From NCBI GenBank assembly GCA_963978905.1, contig OZ022261.1, positions 35,200,102 to 35,264,101 on the forward strand: DNA of 64,000 nucleotides. The letters run 5' to 3'. This stretch comes from Trichostrongylus colubriformis (Eukaryota; Nematoda; Chromadorea; Rhabditida; Trichostrongylidae). Below the pieces are notes generated by a model. That model made no database searches. It was not told the origin of the DNA and was given only the letters and a program-made list of their open reading frames with translations. A program made the position numbers and the translations under genes. Positions 37,561 to 50,200 of this stretch are shown piece by piece (position 1 is the stretch's first letter; each line of letters opens with the position of its first letter).

Positions 37561-40000
37561 TCCCGCGGACGAATGTTCCTCGCCGCACCACGTATTGATC
37601 CCTTATGACGCCATTAGATCTGTGGACTGCGTCAGTGGTTTTTTGTCGGATAACCGGAACAGACGGCTTATTTCAAAGTAAATCAAGTTTTTTAACTGTC
37701 CCAGGCTCAAGCTGCCCCTTGATTTTCTTTTCTTTAACCCTTCAGGCCTGCAGTTGTCACCATCAATTTCAAAGGTCTTCATTATCGGTGCAACTTAAAT
37801 TCCCACTGCTCGCTATTAGGGGTCGCTTCAGACAGCTTTTTTTCCTAAACCTTTCGTTGTCCCCGCCTTACCCTTTTCCCGTTTTTCTTGTATACAAATG
37901 CAACAAAGAATCACACACGTCTCAGCAAAATGTCCGCCAGGTGTCGGTTATCGTCAAATGGTTTCAAAGTGTTATAGGGTGTTTATTTTATTGTTTTTTA
38001 TGTGATTATACGTAATAACTTAGGTTATATTACTGTCATACATTGAGCGCACCCAGCTGACTTGGCCCATCCTGGATTTGCACACACTGGAAAGCATTGA
38101 TAAGAAGTTGTTTGAAGAAAGGAAAGTGATAAAATAAAACTTTTGTTTACTTATAAAAGCTGTGTGGATAGGGAGGTAGGGTCAAATAACGGGGGGGGGG
38201 AGCCGCAAAATTTTCCGAGGTCGAAGCTCCTTTTTCCCTCCCTACACAAGCTCGGCTATAGCAAATGGGACAGAAGTTTTGGAAAATGCTTTTCTAAGAG
38301 GAGATATGAATTTCAGCCTAAGCTTAGGGAGTGAAATGAGCTTCGACGTGGACGAAAATTGCGTCCTCCCCCCCCCCCCCCCCCCACGACTTTATTTAAC
38401 CCGGAAGGTACTCCCTTGAGAAGTACATCCCACTCTGATCTCAGTCCTCTGCTAAGCCCAAATGAAATCCGTCCAGCTTATAGTCATTGCTTCCCATGAT
38501 CAGTTGGTGTGGGAATCTCTGTGTGAGATGGTAGAGGGAAGTTGTATTTGATTAGTCGAGTATGTACTATCCACTGACACCATGGACACACAAGACAGAG
38601 CAAGCCCTGTGTTGCGTTTGGCTCACCCATTTCGGAACAGTGCTGTCCCTGGCGCTGACACGAAGTTAGTTCAAATCAGTAGCCCATTTATCTTTTATTA
38701 TTCTTTATTCATTTATTTTCAAGTCAGCCAACCTTTTTAGGACTACTATCATCAATAGCATACTTGTATCTGTTGTGTGTTGTGGCTAGCTTCATCAACT
38801 AATCAATATCAGTGCATTTATCCGGCTTTGGCCTAGCTTTCCAGTTGCTACTCCACCTAACACAAAAGGATTGAGCAAAGAAAATATCAAAATTAATCAA
38901 ATTACGTTATAAAATCTCTATTTCAATATTCTGCAAAAATAAAGCAAACACTCTTACTACTGACCCACAACTAATTAAACAAATACTTGAGTTTCATACT
39001 TTCTCCCGATTTTGAGTGTCAGTCCTCGCTGAATATCCTTGTTCTCTGCATCACTATCATTTAGTGTGAATATTAGTATTCAGATTTTTCGCTCTAGTTT
39101 TCTCCATTCATGCTGTAGCTCAAATTTGGTCTTTCAGTTTTTGGGTTCATTTCAAAAAATTTACTTCACTCACAGGGACTATGCTGCACTCATATCGACG
39201 ATGGATCGCTCCACTGGCAGCAATCACGATTGCCGTAATACACGGTTCTGCAATCAATACGCTATGGGACGCACTGTGATAATTGCCGCGCTCAACAGTG
39301 TCACAGAACACACAGCGATGGAGAGCCAGCGTGATCGTGGAACCGCAGTCGCGCCGCTGAGTATGAAGGCAGCCTGATAATTCGCTCCGGAGTAATGGAA
39401 AATCCAAAGCTAAAAGAGTATGTCTGGGAAAATTTTGAAATGTTGCCACGCGGTGTGGGTGGAAGTGACTCACCAATGAGGCCAAAGGACAGTAGAAAGG
39501 ATAGGAGGCTTACTTGAATCCTCAGTAATATATTAGTTCTGCAAACGTATGGGCTTAACTACTGCCGAATAGCAAAAGCGATTCCTGAAATTGGGAACTG
39601 TCAACAGTATAGCTTTGTTCGCTGGTAAATACAGCTGTTGCACTTCATACATGGAACAGTTGTTGTTTGGGTGCCTGCGTCAGAGGTGTTGTTGTTTTCC
39701 TTGACTTTACTCGTTTACTTGACTGATCGCTGTCGTTTTCTATGTTTCATGATGTGAAATCTCATTGTACACGGAATGGCTGAACAAATGATGGACTGAA
39801 GCGACGGGTCAGAACGATTGGCTATCTGTCCTTCTCATTTCTATTCTGTCAAGATTGATTTGAGCAGGTGTTCACATATGCACTATAGCTGAAAGGGATA
39901 TTTGGCACACTATTCCATTTCCTTCCGAATTTGCTATCTACTCATTTGTCATCCTTTTTTGTCTTCCTTTCTACTTATTTTCTTCTATTTGCTTGTTTCT
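37561..40000. other. intergenic, no recognised gene
   Basis: It holds a run of 10 G (38191-38200) and a run of 18 C (38368-38385) about 170 bp apart in opposite sense, and an imperfect palindromic element at 39178-39378 whose ends (TGCTGCACTCATATCG and GAGTATGAAGGCAGCC) resemble the GGCTGCATTCATAC terminus shared by other elements here. No exon candidate stands out. Confidence 0.45.
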
Positions 40001-40019
40001 GATTGATCTTTATTGCAAC

Positions 40020-40345
40020 CAGAGCACATACAGGGTCGAGCAAAAAGGCCGACTCAGCACGACCCTCACCTCGACAGGGACTCAATTATGCCCCCCCCCC
40101 CTTTTTTTCCATAATCCACCTAATCTCTACAGTATCGGAAACTAATGCCAATTACAAAGTATTCCTGTATTTCTTATTGTATTTCCGTGTTGATCACTCA
40201 TATTCAATCATATTTTCTTAAATAACCGAGTGAGCTGACGGCACGGTCCGCTTATCATCTATTCCGGGACTATTGTTGACCTCTGCATTTGCGACCCCCC
40301 ATTTCGCCCGTCAAAAACGACCCCCTGTCGAGGATCCTCAACTCC
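40020..40345 (-). repeat. dispersed repeat, family Z, inverted copy
   Basis: Read on the minus strand it gives TAGATGATAAGCGGACCGTG and ATGAGTGATCAACACGGAAA, matching the copies at 33.7 and 43.6 kb. A run of 11 C at 40091-40101 is the complement of the G run in the 43.9-kb copy. Confidence 0.65.
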
Positions 40346-41232
40346 CTGTATACCTTGACTGCAACAGAATGTGACATTAAAAATCGATATGGCTCAGTAT
40401 GTTTGTATTTTCAAGCTATCAGCCGTAAAACATCAGTGGAACCTCTCGCTGGAGGATACCCCTCACTGATGCCCTTCTTTATTTACTCAGATGATTCCAA
40501 TTCCCCTTACGGCCCTATGTGGATGAGGAGTGGGCGGAAGTGGTTCATCCACCTGGGAGCTTCTTCCCTTTTTGTTCAGATGAAACCTACTTTCTGGCCC
40601 ATCATCATTTCTTCGTATCCTTTTCCCTTTCCCTGTTCCAGTGGCTCCTTTTGGATGTGCTGAAAAGTGGATTAGGGATTTGGGGGTCTATGTCATCAGG
40701 TCAAAAAGTTCGTGTGGTCGCTTTTGGCGCGATGCGATGCGTGCGAGCAAGAGACGCCTCATGTTATAGGGTCCTAAAGCCACTATCGTGTTAGGAGTCA
40801 CGCGTCGCGCGCCGCGAATTTTCTGTCCTAATGACCCAAATCTCGCCTCTGAAGTACAGGCCTCAAATGTCCTTGTATGTCTACACGGCGCCTTCTTAAA
40901 TCAAACCTTACCGCGATTTTCCAACCATGGCACCGCGCTACGAAAATTTGGACACCGTGCTCAGCGAGCTCTTCACTGGTCCCCCCGTTGCGGAGTGGCT
41001 CATTTCACAGCAAACCACAAAGGTATTTGTCGCGCGTGGCCAGCAACTTTGCGTGGCGCGGTGATCTAGTTGGACGGTCGTGATGCACACCTTATATCAC
41101 GCCAATCAATGAATCACCATGCTATCGATTTGTCTTGATTCTTCAGCTGTTACATTGTCTGCGACGTTCCCGTCAGCTCGATCGAAATTGGAAAACCCCT
41201 TCAGAAGTGGTTCCTCAATAGTTCCATTTCAG

Positions 41233-44200
41233 ATGGGCTGCAGCCCTGGATCGCGGCTACTCAGTCTCTGGTGGTGGTATGTTGAGGTGCGTGAGTTGTT
41301 TTTAAGCTGACCTGGTTTCTGTACTTTCTCATTGAAGAACAACAATAAAATAAAGTTTTTAGACGGATTCCTTAGCAACTGAACATGAGCTGAAACGCTT
41401 AGGAGAACATAAGTATTCAGCAGTTGATAATAGCTGGCTGGATGAACTCTGCATGAAAAGGTTTGTATTGGCTCTTGAGTCATCATTCGTAAATTTTGAA
41501 AATTGATTCCTTTTAGGTGGTGGGAATATGTGGTGACATGGTGTCCGATGTGGTTGGCACCAAATTTAATTACTCTGATTGGTCTCATTATCAATTTAAT
41601 AACTGTTCTAGTTTTATCATCATTTTCCTATTCGGCCACTGAGCCGGTGAGTTTTTCATCCAACCTCTCACTGATGAATAACCCATTGAAACTGGAGAAT
41701 AAGCTCTTTGAGGCCAAAAAATTGCTAGCTGCAGTGTGATTGGTCTTAGCAGGCAACCCACCAATCACACGTGTCCTTCGCACGCAACGCCCTAACACAT
41801 AACTTGCCATAGTATTTACAGCAGAAAATCCGTTTTGTCGATTCTGCAGTTTTTGCTTGTTTCAAATTTTCGTTTATTATTTCTGCTTTCTGAAAAGGTC
41901 ACACATTCAGGCTCCATCATGGGCTTATGCTCAAGCCGCCTTAGGACTATTCCTTTATCAAACGCTAGATGCTATTGATGGCAAACAGGCTCGGCGGACA
42001 GGTTCGAGCAGCCCATTGGGTGAGCTGTTCGATCACGGATGTGACAGCATGACTCAAGGTTCTTTCAGTGACATTTCATTTTGCATCAGCATTCACACGT
42101 TCTTCTACATATGCCGTGAGAGTTTGAAAAATTGCGTGGTTTCGATCTTGATTTTTGAGCTTGCGTTGACTCAGTTTGCCGAGTTTCACTAATCTTGAAT
42201 TCCGAAATTTCGAAATGTTTTAAAGGCACCATTAGGGGTAAGGGAAAACTGAGATCTGGGAGTACATCTCCTCCGAATACGAACCTTTTACTTCAGAAGA
42301 GGCCATATGTGGCGAAAATCGCATTGAAAAAGCGCGGGTTGGGGTTTTACAGCGACCCCGCAGCTCTGCATGTCGTTATGCGGTTATGCGACCGGGGGAG
42401 TCGCCGTGGAGGGGCGGGACAAAGATCTTGGCCGGCTGGTTCAGTCCCTGGCCTGTCTTCAGTCCACTCCGGCTAGAGACGCAGAGGACAAGAAGGAGAA
42501 GGGGGATTTTGGGTTCCTATTTCTCGGTTTTTTCGCCGTTTTATGTCGTTCTTTCTCTACTGTTATATTGCTGAGACCACTACTTTCGTAATCACCCAAT
42601 TAGCCAAATTTACCCCTAACGGTGTCTTTAAAGGAATGCGCCGTACACTCTTTCGTGTATGCCCTAATGTTGGGATCTAACACCATGAAGTGCAGTCTGC
42701 GAGGTTGGGGCGTGAGAGTAGTAAGAGGATTTACGTGTCTTGCGCCTAGAAAAAGACGCAGGACACGGTAATGCGTACAGGACCCAACTACACACGGATC
42801 CGCTAGCTCGACGCATTGCGAAATACTGTCCTAACGATACGCACTCCCGCTGAGGTTATTCGATGTCTACTTACTTACTTCGCTCTCCACAAAAGACATG
42901 AAACTATGATGAGTAAATGCCTCTTCGGTTCGGCAAGGGTGTTTAGCCCTTCTTTATAAAACCACCGGAGGATCCGATAATGTTATTTTTACAAGATTAA
43001 TGTATAAGTGGGCAAAAATAGCCCTGGCTATTGGGATAAACACGAAAAGGCTATGGGCAAACTGTCATGTCCTAGCACGAATTGACGGCCTGTACTATGA
43101 AACGCCTGTCGCCCAGCTCGAACACCAAGTAGCGGTCGACATCGATCCGTTGACGGTCTGTGTCTCAGTACTTCTTCACTTGATCAACTTTGGATTCATT
43201 GCTCCAGCACTGGTGCCAGCATGCGATACTTGTCCCGAAAATGTCGTTATTTGTAGGGCAAATGGCTGGAAACTGAAGAAAACCTCCCTAGCAGTCTTGT
43301 CTATAACGACTGTGTTCCAAGCACCAACGGTTGCCATCCTCGTCTTGCGGGAGCCACCAATCGAATGATCGTGGCCGGCCCAGCCGCATTCATACTAGGT
43401 AACGTCGTCCAGTGGCGTCGTAGTGTTCCCGCAAGCTCAGTTCCCTGTCCCTGACAGCTGCCTAATACGTCTTCGGGTTAAACCGATCAGGTTAAGCCAA
43501 ACGACTCGGACAAGGTTCTGGTCACTTGAACAACTACTCTAATATCGTGATATGTCTCTTACCCCAGATGGCCGCATTGCCTGCTTCCTTAGGTAGGGTA
43601 GGTGGATAGGGTATCGAACCTTGTTGGCAAGGTGCCACCGAATCCATCATCGTTTGTGCGCACTGTTGGCGACGATGGCTGTTATCGGCTCCGCGTGCTC
43701 GATGGCCAGGGTACACCGGAAGTCGAGATCCTCTACACCGTGAGGGATCATATATGACGGGCAGAATGGTGGTCGTAATTGCAGATTTCAGCAATGATTA
43801 GATGATAAGCGGAACATGCCGTCAGGTGACCCTGTTATGTAGGAAAACATGGCTGAATTTTAGTGATCAACACGAAGATTGCAGTTATGAAACATGGTAA
43901 TACTATGCGCAATAGTTACTGATACTGTAAAGCTCATGTAGATGTTAAAGGGGGGGGGGGTCGTATCTGTATGCCCGTTGATGGGGTGGGGTCGTACTGT
44001 AGCGTCCGTTTTCCTCCACTTCTAAGTGTGCCCTGGCGGTGGCTGATGCGTTGACCACTCGCCCAGGCCATGCCAAGGATCCCTTGACCAGGAGTAAGTA
44101 CTTGCTCCGTTGAGCGACATACTCAACGTTCATGGATTGGGGTCTTATAGTGGTGTGATGGTCAGTTTTTCGACCTCATCACCGCGCGACGTTGTACCCA

Positions 44201-47200
44201 AACCACAGGCAACAATCACAAGGAAGGGTAGTTCTTCTAAGACCTTGGTCCTATTGGATACTGCCTTTCTTCGCACTGCCTGTCGCTTTCGCGTTGTTCA
44301 TCACACTTCCATGGAAAGGGCGGGAAGACATCGCTAGCGCGAGCCGGCCGGGGGTGACGTCACGAGTTATAGGCGCGGCTCAGCATGTGATCGATCAGGT
44401 GCTGGCTCAACCACACAAAGGTGCTTGCTTAGACAACCAGAATTATTTGGAAGGACTGATATGCTTTCCTCCACTTTTCAGCGATATGTAAACAGATAGA
44501 GGGTTGTTTAAAAAGTATATACGACATCTGGATACGTAAATTTTTTAAAAAGTCGCGCGAATGCGCAAGCTCACCCCTCCTGTTGCTTCTTCTCTTTGGG
44601 TTTGTTTTTTAATTAGTTTTTTTTTTTTCACAAGCGTGCAAGTAATATACACGTACCGCTATACTTAGCTCGTCGAGCTGGGCCAGATGATATTTCGAAG
44701 TTCTCTTGAGAGTTTTATACTCCCTCATGACAAATCAATGGGCTAATAATGGTCGATTGGGACTGGACTGGAATGGAAGGAGCCAAAAAGTAACGGATTA
44801 GTAATAGGAACAAACGTGCGAGCTATCCTTGCATTGGAAGTTGAACTCGGGCTGGGACTTGTGGCGCGCTCCAAAGAGCCCGCTGTGTGAATCGCTGTGC
44901 GCGGGCACGAGTGGACAACCGTGGTGCGATCGGTCGGCTCACATGCGAAGCGGCTCTGGGCGCTGTCAGATGGCAAACGGGAAGGTTTCTTTCTGGAAAG
45001 GGATCATCGCACGCTACCTGGTAGCGCTTTTAAGTTTCTTCGTCACATTGTTATTTCTAGTCAGGCGAGGGTTCTGGAATCAAAAAAGTGAGTAAAAAAG
45101 TAGAAGTGAAAAAGTGAAAATGAAAATGTAATGAAAAAAGAGCAATGACACGAATTATTGACTGGATTTGTTGTAGTAATATTAGGGAGCGGAATGGGAT
45201 AATTAGTCTTCGCTAGTGCTGCAAACGTTAGTCGGATTCCATCGGGGCATTCCTCTAAGGAGGCAGTAGTTCGATCATTTTTTTAATAGACACCGGGTCG
45301 AGTAAATATGGCAGATTGTGATATATGAAAGTAACGGTGCTTAGCAGTGTAACAGTAGAGGAAGAACGGAATAACGGCGAAAACCCCGAGAAATAGGAAC
45401 CCCAAAACCCCCTCCTCACTCTTCCTCTTGTGCACCCTTCTGCATCACTAGTTGTTGGGGTAGATGCAGACGAGAGGGGCTAAGTCAGCTGGCTGGCAGC
45501 GCCCACCCAAAGGCAACTCGCTCGGCTGCTGATCTGACTTCTTCTGAAGTGGAATGTTTAATTCCAGAGAACATGTATTCACAGGTCTCACTTTCACCTT
45601 GTCCCTTCCGCTGCCTCTGAGACGCCTGGGGCAGAGAGGCGAGGTCGGTGGGGAGCTTTAGAGTTTGGCAGCTCCGACGATGGACGCGAGACGCACCGTC
45701 CGCCGCCCGGTAGTGCTTGACCCCCTCGTCCTCGGTGCCTTTGCCGCCAGCTCTCTGTGATATCTTTGCTGCAGATAGTGCCGTAACAGTGCTAAAAATT
45801 GATTTCTTCACTAGATGTAGTATATATATATATTTGGCATCAGCTCGTCGAGCTCTACAAGATGGCACTACAAGTTTTTTGGTTTTCTTAAACATGGTAT
45901 TAGGCCATTTTTCCACATTTTGGAAAGTTTGAGGAAAAAATTCTTCGAAATCTAATGAAGTGGCGTCGAAATCCTTCCACAGACTTGATCTGAGTTCACA
46001 ACTGTGTAGGAATTCACGAGTTTCTTTCATTCCAGGTAGGCCCTGTTTCTTGGTGTGACCCTCGACAGCGCTTCTGTGTATATACGGTTGAAGAAACCAT
46101 CTCTAGACTCATTTTCAGACGCGGTTTTCCAATGAGTTGTACGCTGTTGGGTTCCCTTGGAAAAATGCTATTGAATGATACATAAAAACCTTGGTAGTGA
46201 TAAATTTGTTATTTTCCTTATTTTCAGCCATTTCCTTGTAGTCGATCGAAATTTCAAGCTCTTGTCGGCCGTGTGCGATCGACGTGCACGGCCGTGGCAA
46301 AGTGCTTGGCGCTCCCGATGGCGCCATCGATCGTGATCGCCCTCCCATGGCCGTGCACTTGAATGGCACACGGCCAACAGGAGCTTGAGAAGTGGATTGA
46401 CACGAAGAAGGCTGGAATTGAGGGAAATTAGCGATTTACTAAAACAAAGGTTTTTATATATCATTCGCTAGCGTTTTTCCTGGAAATCGCACGCTGTTCA
46501 TTTCATTGGGGAATCTGCTCCTGAAAATGAGTTAAGAGATGGTTTTTTCAACAGTGTATACACGGAGGCACTTTTAGGGCCATATTAAGGAGCAGGGGCT
46601 TGTCTGATATGACGGGAACCTCAAAATTCTCACACAGCCGTGAACTCAGATCAGGGCTGTGGGGAGACTTCGCCGCCAGTTCATCAGATTTCGAAGAAAT
46701 TTTCCCTCGAACTTTTCAGAATTGGAAAAATGACCTAGTACAGAGTGTGAAAAAAAACCGAAAACTTGTAGTACCATCGTGTAGAGCTGGACGAGCTGAT
46801 TTCGAAAATATATATAAGTCTGGTAAAAAGCAATAATCAATCGATTAATGTCGAGAAAACGATGAAAAACGCTAAATGCATTTTCGCGCGATTTTTAACA
46901 CTCTTACGGCTCTAACTGTAGTCACCTAAAGGCAAATTATAGAAGACGTCTAGAACAACGAATAAGTACTACCATAAACGCACTCCTTTATACTGGGATT
47001 TACGACCCCCTCCCTGAATTTACTTGGTTCTCCTCCAGATGACTTATTTTGTTAACGTCATACTTAAAAGTTGTCTTGAAGAAAGGATCGTCTCTGGCTG
47101 TTGCTTAAAGGAATCGTCCACGGAAAATGAGTTTTTGTGTTACCCATATATTTATGTTGTATTTGCCTATTGTTGCCCTCATGCAAAATTTCACGTGAAA

Positions 47201-50200
47201 ATATGTAAATCTGACTGAGATACAGCACCACAAAGTGCGGTCCCAGTGGGCGGGGCCTCCGTGTAAAAGCCTCGTCCCGTCTTCCGCCGCCATTGGGAAC
47301 GGAGAGTGGGACTGTTTACGTAACCTTCTGTTCCCACAATGCGTCTCAGACCACGGCGGACGCGGTACGAGGCTTTTACACGGAAGCCACGCCCACTGGA
47401 AATGCACTTTGTGGTGCTGTATCTCAGCCACATTCACATTTTTTCGCGTGAAATTTTGCATGAGGCCAACATTAGGCAAATACAACATAAATATGTGGGT
47501 AACACAAAAACTCATTTTTCGTGGACGATTCCTTTAATAATTATATTATTATTAGATCTTTGGTAAGAGACTGTATGACCCTTTCCAAAACCATTGCAAT
47601 CAGTGCAATAGCCTGTTGAGGGTTTCCCCGAGATTTTCTTGAGGATTTTGTTTGCTAAAATGCGATTCTCCTCTTCCGAGCTCAAGATACGTCCATTTTT
47701 CAATCCGAAATAAGACCCCTCCTCTGAGGATGCTTCATCCAAAGGTTCACCATAGTGATGTCTGTGCTCTGAGCAACATCACTCCTATTTCACGTTCTCG
47801 CGCGATTGAGCCGCCAATCGATCGCATTTATGGTTGGTGACGTTACCACTCAGCCGGGCCGCGTCGGTGGGTTCCTCCCGTTTTCCGCTGAGTTTACAAC
47901 ACACAACGTGGTTGAAGGGAAAGGCCACCTAAGACACTTCGAGTGTCCCAACACGAATGACCCCTCCTCATGGTTGCTGTCTTTCTGGTCCATTATGTGC
48001 AGTGAGCTAATATCTGATGAATCTAAAGCAGATCTGTCTTAGCGGTACAATAGCTGTGCATCGAATGTTCCGCATGTGGTAGTCAGCGGAGGGGGAACGA
48101 CGTGGAGGAGCCACCAAGTCTCAACCGTGACCGAGCGTTGAATAGAATAGTCGGATGGACAGATGAAGTCTTTGCGCACCGTCATTGCCAAAAGTGTGTG
48201 AACTTTTTTCCTCCTTCGAGTTCTACGTTACAGTACGGCAGCCAGGGAAATGACGAGATCAGAGTGGACAATCCTGTTTTTGGTTCTATCCCATTTTTTA
48301 TGGAGGAAACTGTAGTTAACAACCGAGCATGGGCAGAGGCCCCGCTCGCCTTTGAAGCCTGCGAGGGGGAGAGCAGCCCGGTCAAGCATGCCATCGATCG
48401 TTGGCCAATCACACAACGATGCTGTGCGCAGTGACGTTATTCTGAGCAGAGTCCTTTTGGGTCGAGAAATCTTCAGTGAGTTAGAAAGTAGAAGGGTCGT
48501 ATTTCGGGAAATTTTCTCGGCTCGAGGTTTGACCCTGACTCTAAGCATGTTGCTGTTGAGCAGGCGGCTGAACGGTTCATTCATAGAGAGAATGTCCACT
48601 GAATCTTTCACTTTTTTGGTACTCTGATTATGGCACTGAGGATCATTTGCCGACATTGTATGGCACTTCGATGCAGACAACGGGAACCAAACATGCCTCT
48701 TACAGGCCGATCCTAGCCTGGGCGAGCCCTCGAAATTATGGAGCGCTTTGCCAGTGTACCGTACAAGTACGTGGACACTACCGTTGCTTTCCCCTACTTT
48801 TCTAGATTGGATTTGTACACCGCAGCTCTTGTCCATTACAAGTAAAAAACAGGTGAAAGCGGACACCTTCGACATTTCACTACTTCACTTTTAAATTGGA
48901 TGATCCTCACTTCTCTTCCCTTAATTGTAAAGACGAGGAGAAAGAGAACTTATATCACAGTGTACGCTACAGCAACCATGGGGGTTGGGGCCAACTTTTG
49001 TGTAGCATATGTAAGTAGGTGTTAATTGTGTAAATGTTCGAAAATTAGTAGAAATTATGCCATTCGGTTTTTCAAGCACACAGTCAGTGAACAGGGGGGG
49101 CGTCTGTATTGGAACCCCACTCGAGTGCACACCGTTGTGCCCAATTCCTTCATTTTGGTCCGTCCGGCCATCGCGCCCTTAGCGGTCGGCTGCTGTTCTG
49201 CTGCGTGCCGGATGACCACGTATGAATGGGCCCGGCAAGCGAGTGATCGATCGTTGGGGTGTATAGCGTTGGGATCGTCCAGTACGGCAGGGAGTCCTTG
49301 GCGATTATTTGATCCATTGAAATGGGGAATATGTTGGGATGGCTGTCATAAGTGGATTGAGGTCAGTTCTTCAATCTCCAAGCGCTACACCACGTCACCA
49401 CATTAGAGCCATTGTCAAGCATTGATTGAGAAATCATTAGGGGGAGGGGTCCATTTTAATTGATCAATCATGGGAATTTTATCTTAGAGGTCATAACTGA
49501 TGACTGGTAGAGGATTCCTCAGCAGACTACTTTGGATGGGAGGCATGCTGGCAATGCGAAACCATACCTAATCTTATTACAACCACAACTAATCGTATGA
49601 ACTGATAACTTGCTATCAGAGATTTTTTAGAGCTTTTTTTCTAAGAATACCGCTATAGTATAGGTCATCAGAAAAACTTTCTAGCGCGACCTCCTCCCCC
49701 CTCCCCGCATTTTACACGGACAGCAATGACCATATCGGCCTGTTGTTGCCGTCTTGTGAATCACACATCCTCGGAGTAGGGAAGAGCTCAGCGGCGCTGG
49801 CCCGTTGAGCGGTGACGTCATCAAGTATGAATGGGGCATGCGAGCGATCGATCGTTAGCTACAACGATGTGACTGTGCTCGCACTGCTGAACAATGTGCT
49901 GGGCTGACCTTTCTGAGGAATAATCAAAGAATGAGAAACACCGTCCAGAATTCTCGGCTACCCAATCGTTAATCAAAACGTAGGGACTGTTGTAGACAGT
50001 TTCTCAGCACCGTTCGTCCTCAGAGCGGTGGATGAGCTACGCCGTTGTTAAATTGCGAGGAAATTTTCTGCAATTGTGGTACTTCGTCGCTCTAACTCAT
50101 GCGGACGCACTGGTCAGCAACGAATCATCAGGAGCACTCATTTCCTACAAATGCAGAAGTATCTGCCCGATCGAGTCTCAGTGCCAGAACGCACTTTTCC

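Noticed and set aside
38581..38670. ATG in a good context (MDTQDRASPVLRLAHPFR) as the first exon of the phosphotransferase gene
   Set aside because: Its only donor (GTTAGT) leaves phase 2, which does not fit the phase 0 entry of the next exon; the 41233 exon fits directly.
43000..43368. 122-codon ATG frame on the sense strand of the big intron
   Set aside because: No membrane, enzyme or transposase motif, no splice context, and it sits between two repeat copies.
44000..44110. tRNA-like stretch on the minus strand (GGGCGAGTGGTCAACGCATC)
   Set aside because: Only a B/A-box-like similarity; no cloverleaf, and it belongs to a dispersed repeat.
45485..46030. 181-codon minus-strand frame
   Set aside because: Half of it is one arm of an inverted repeat and the rest is GC-rich repeat sequence shared with 19.7 kb; no domain.
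47105..47515. 136-codon and 100-codon frames on opposite strands
   Set aside because: They mirror each other across the family B palindrome and end with the same peptide, which is an artefact of the inverted repeat.
48228..48875. 215-codon minus-strand frame, the longest in the window
   Set aside because: It runs through repeat sequence in the phosphotransferase intron, has no recognisable domain or repeat-free homologue that I can name, and its composition is like the neighbouring non-coding DNA.
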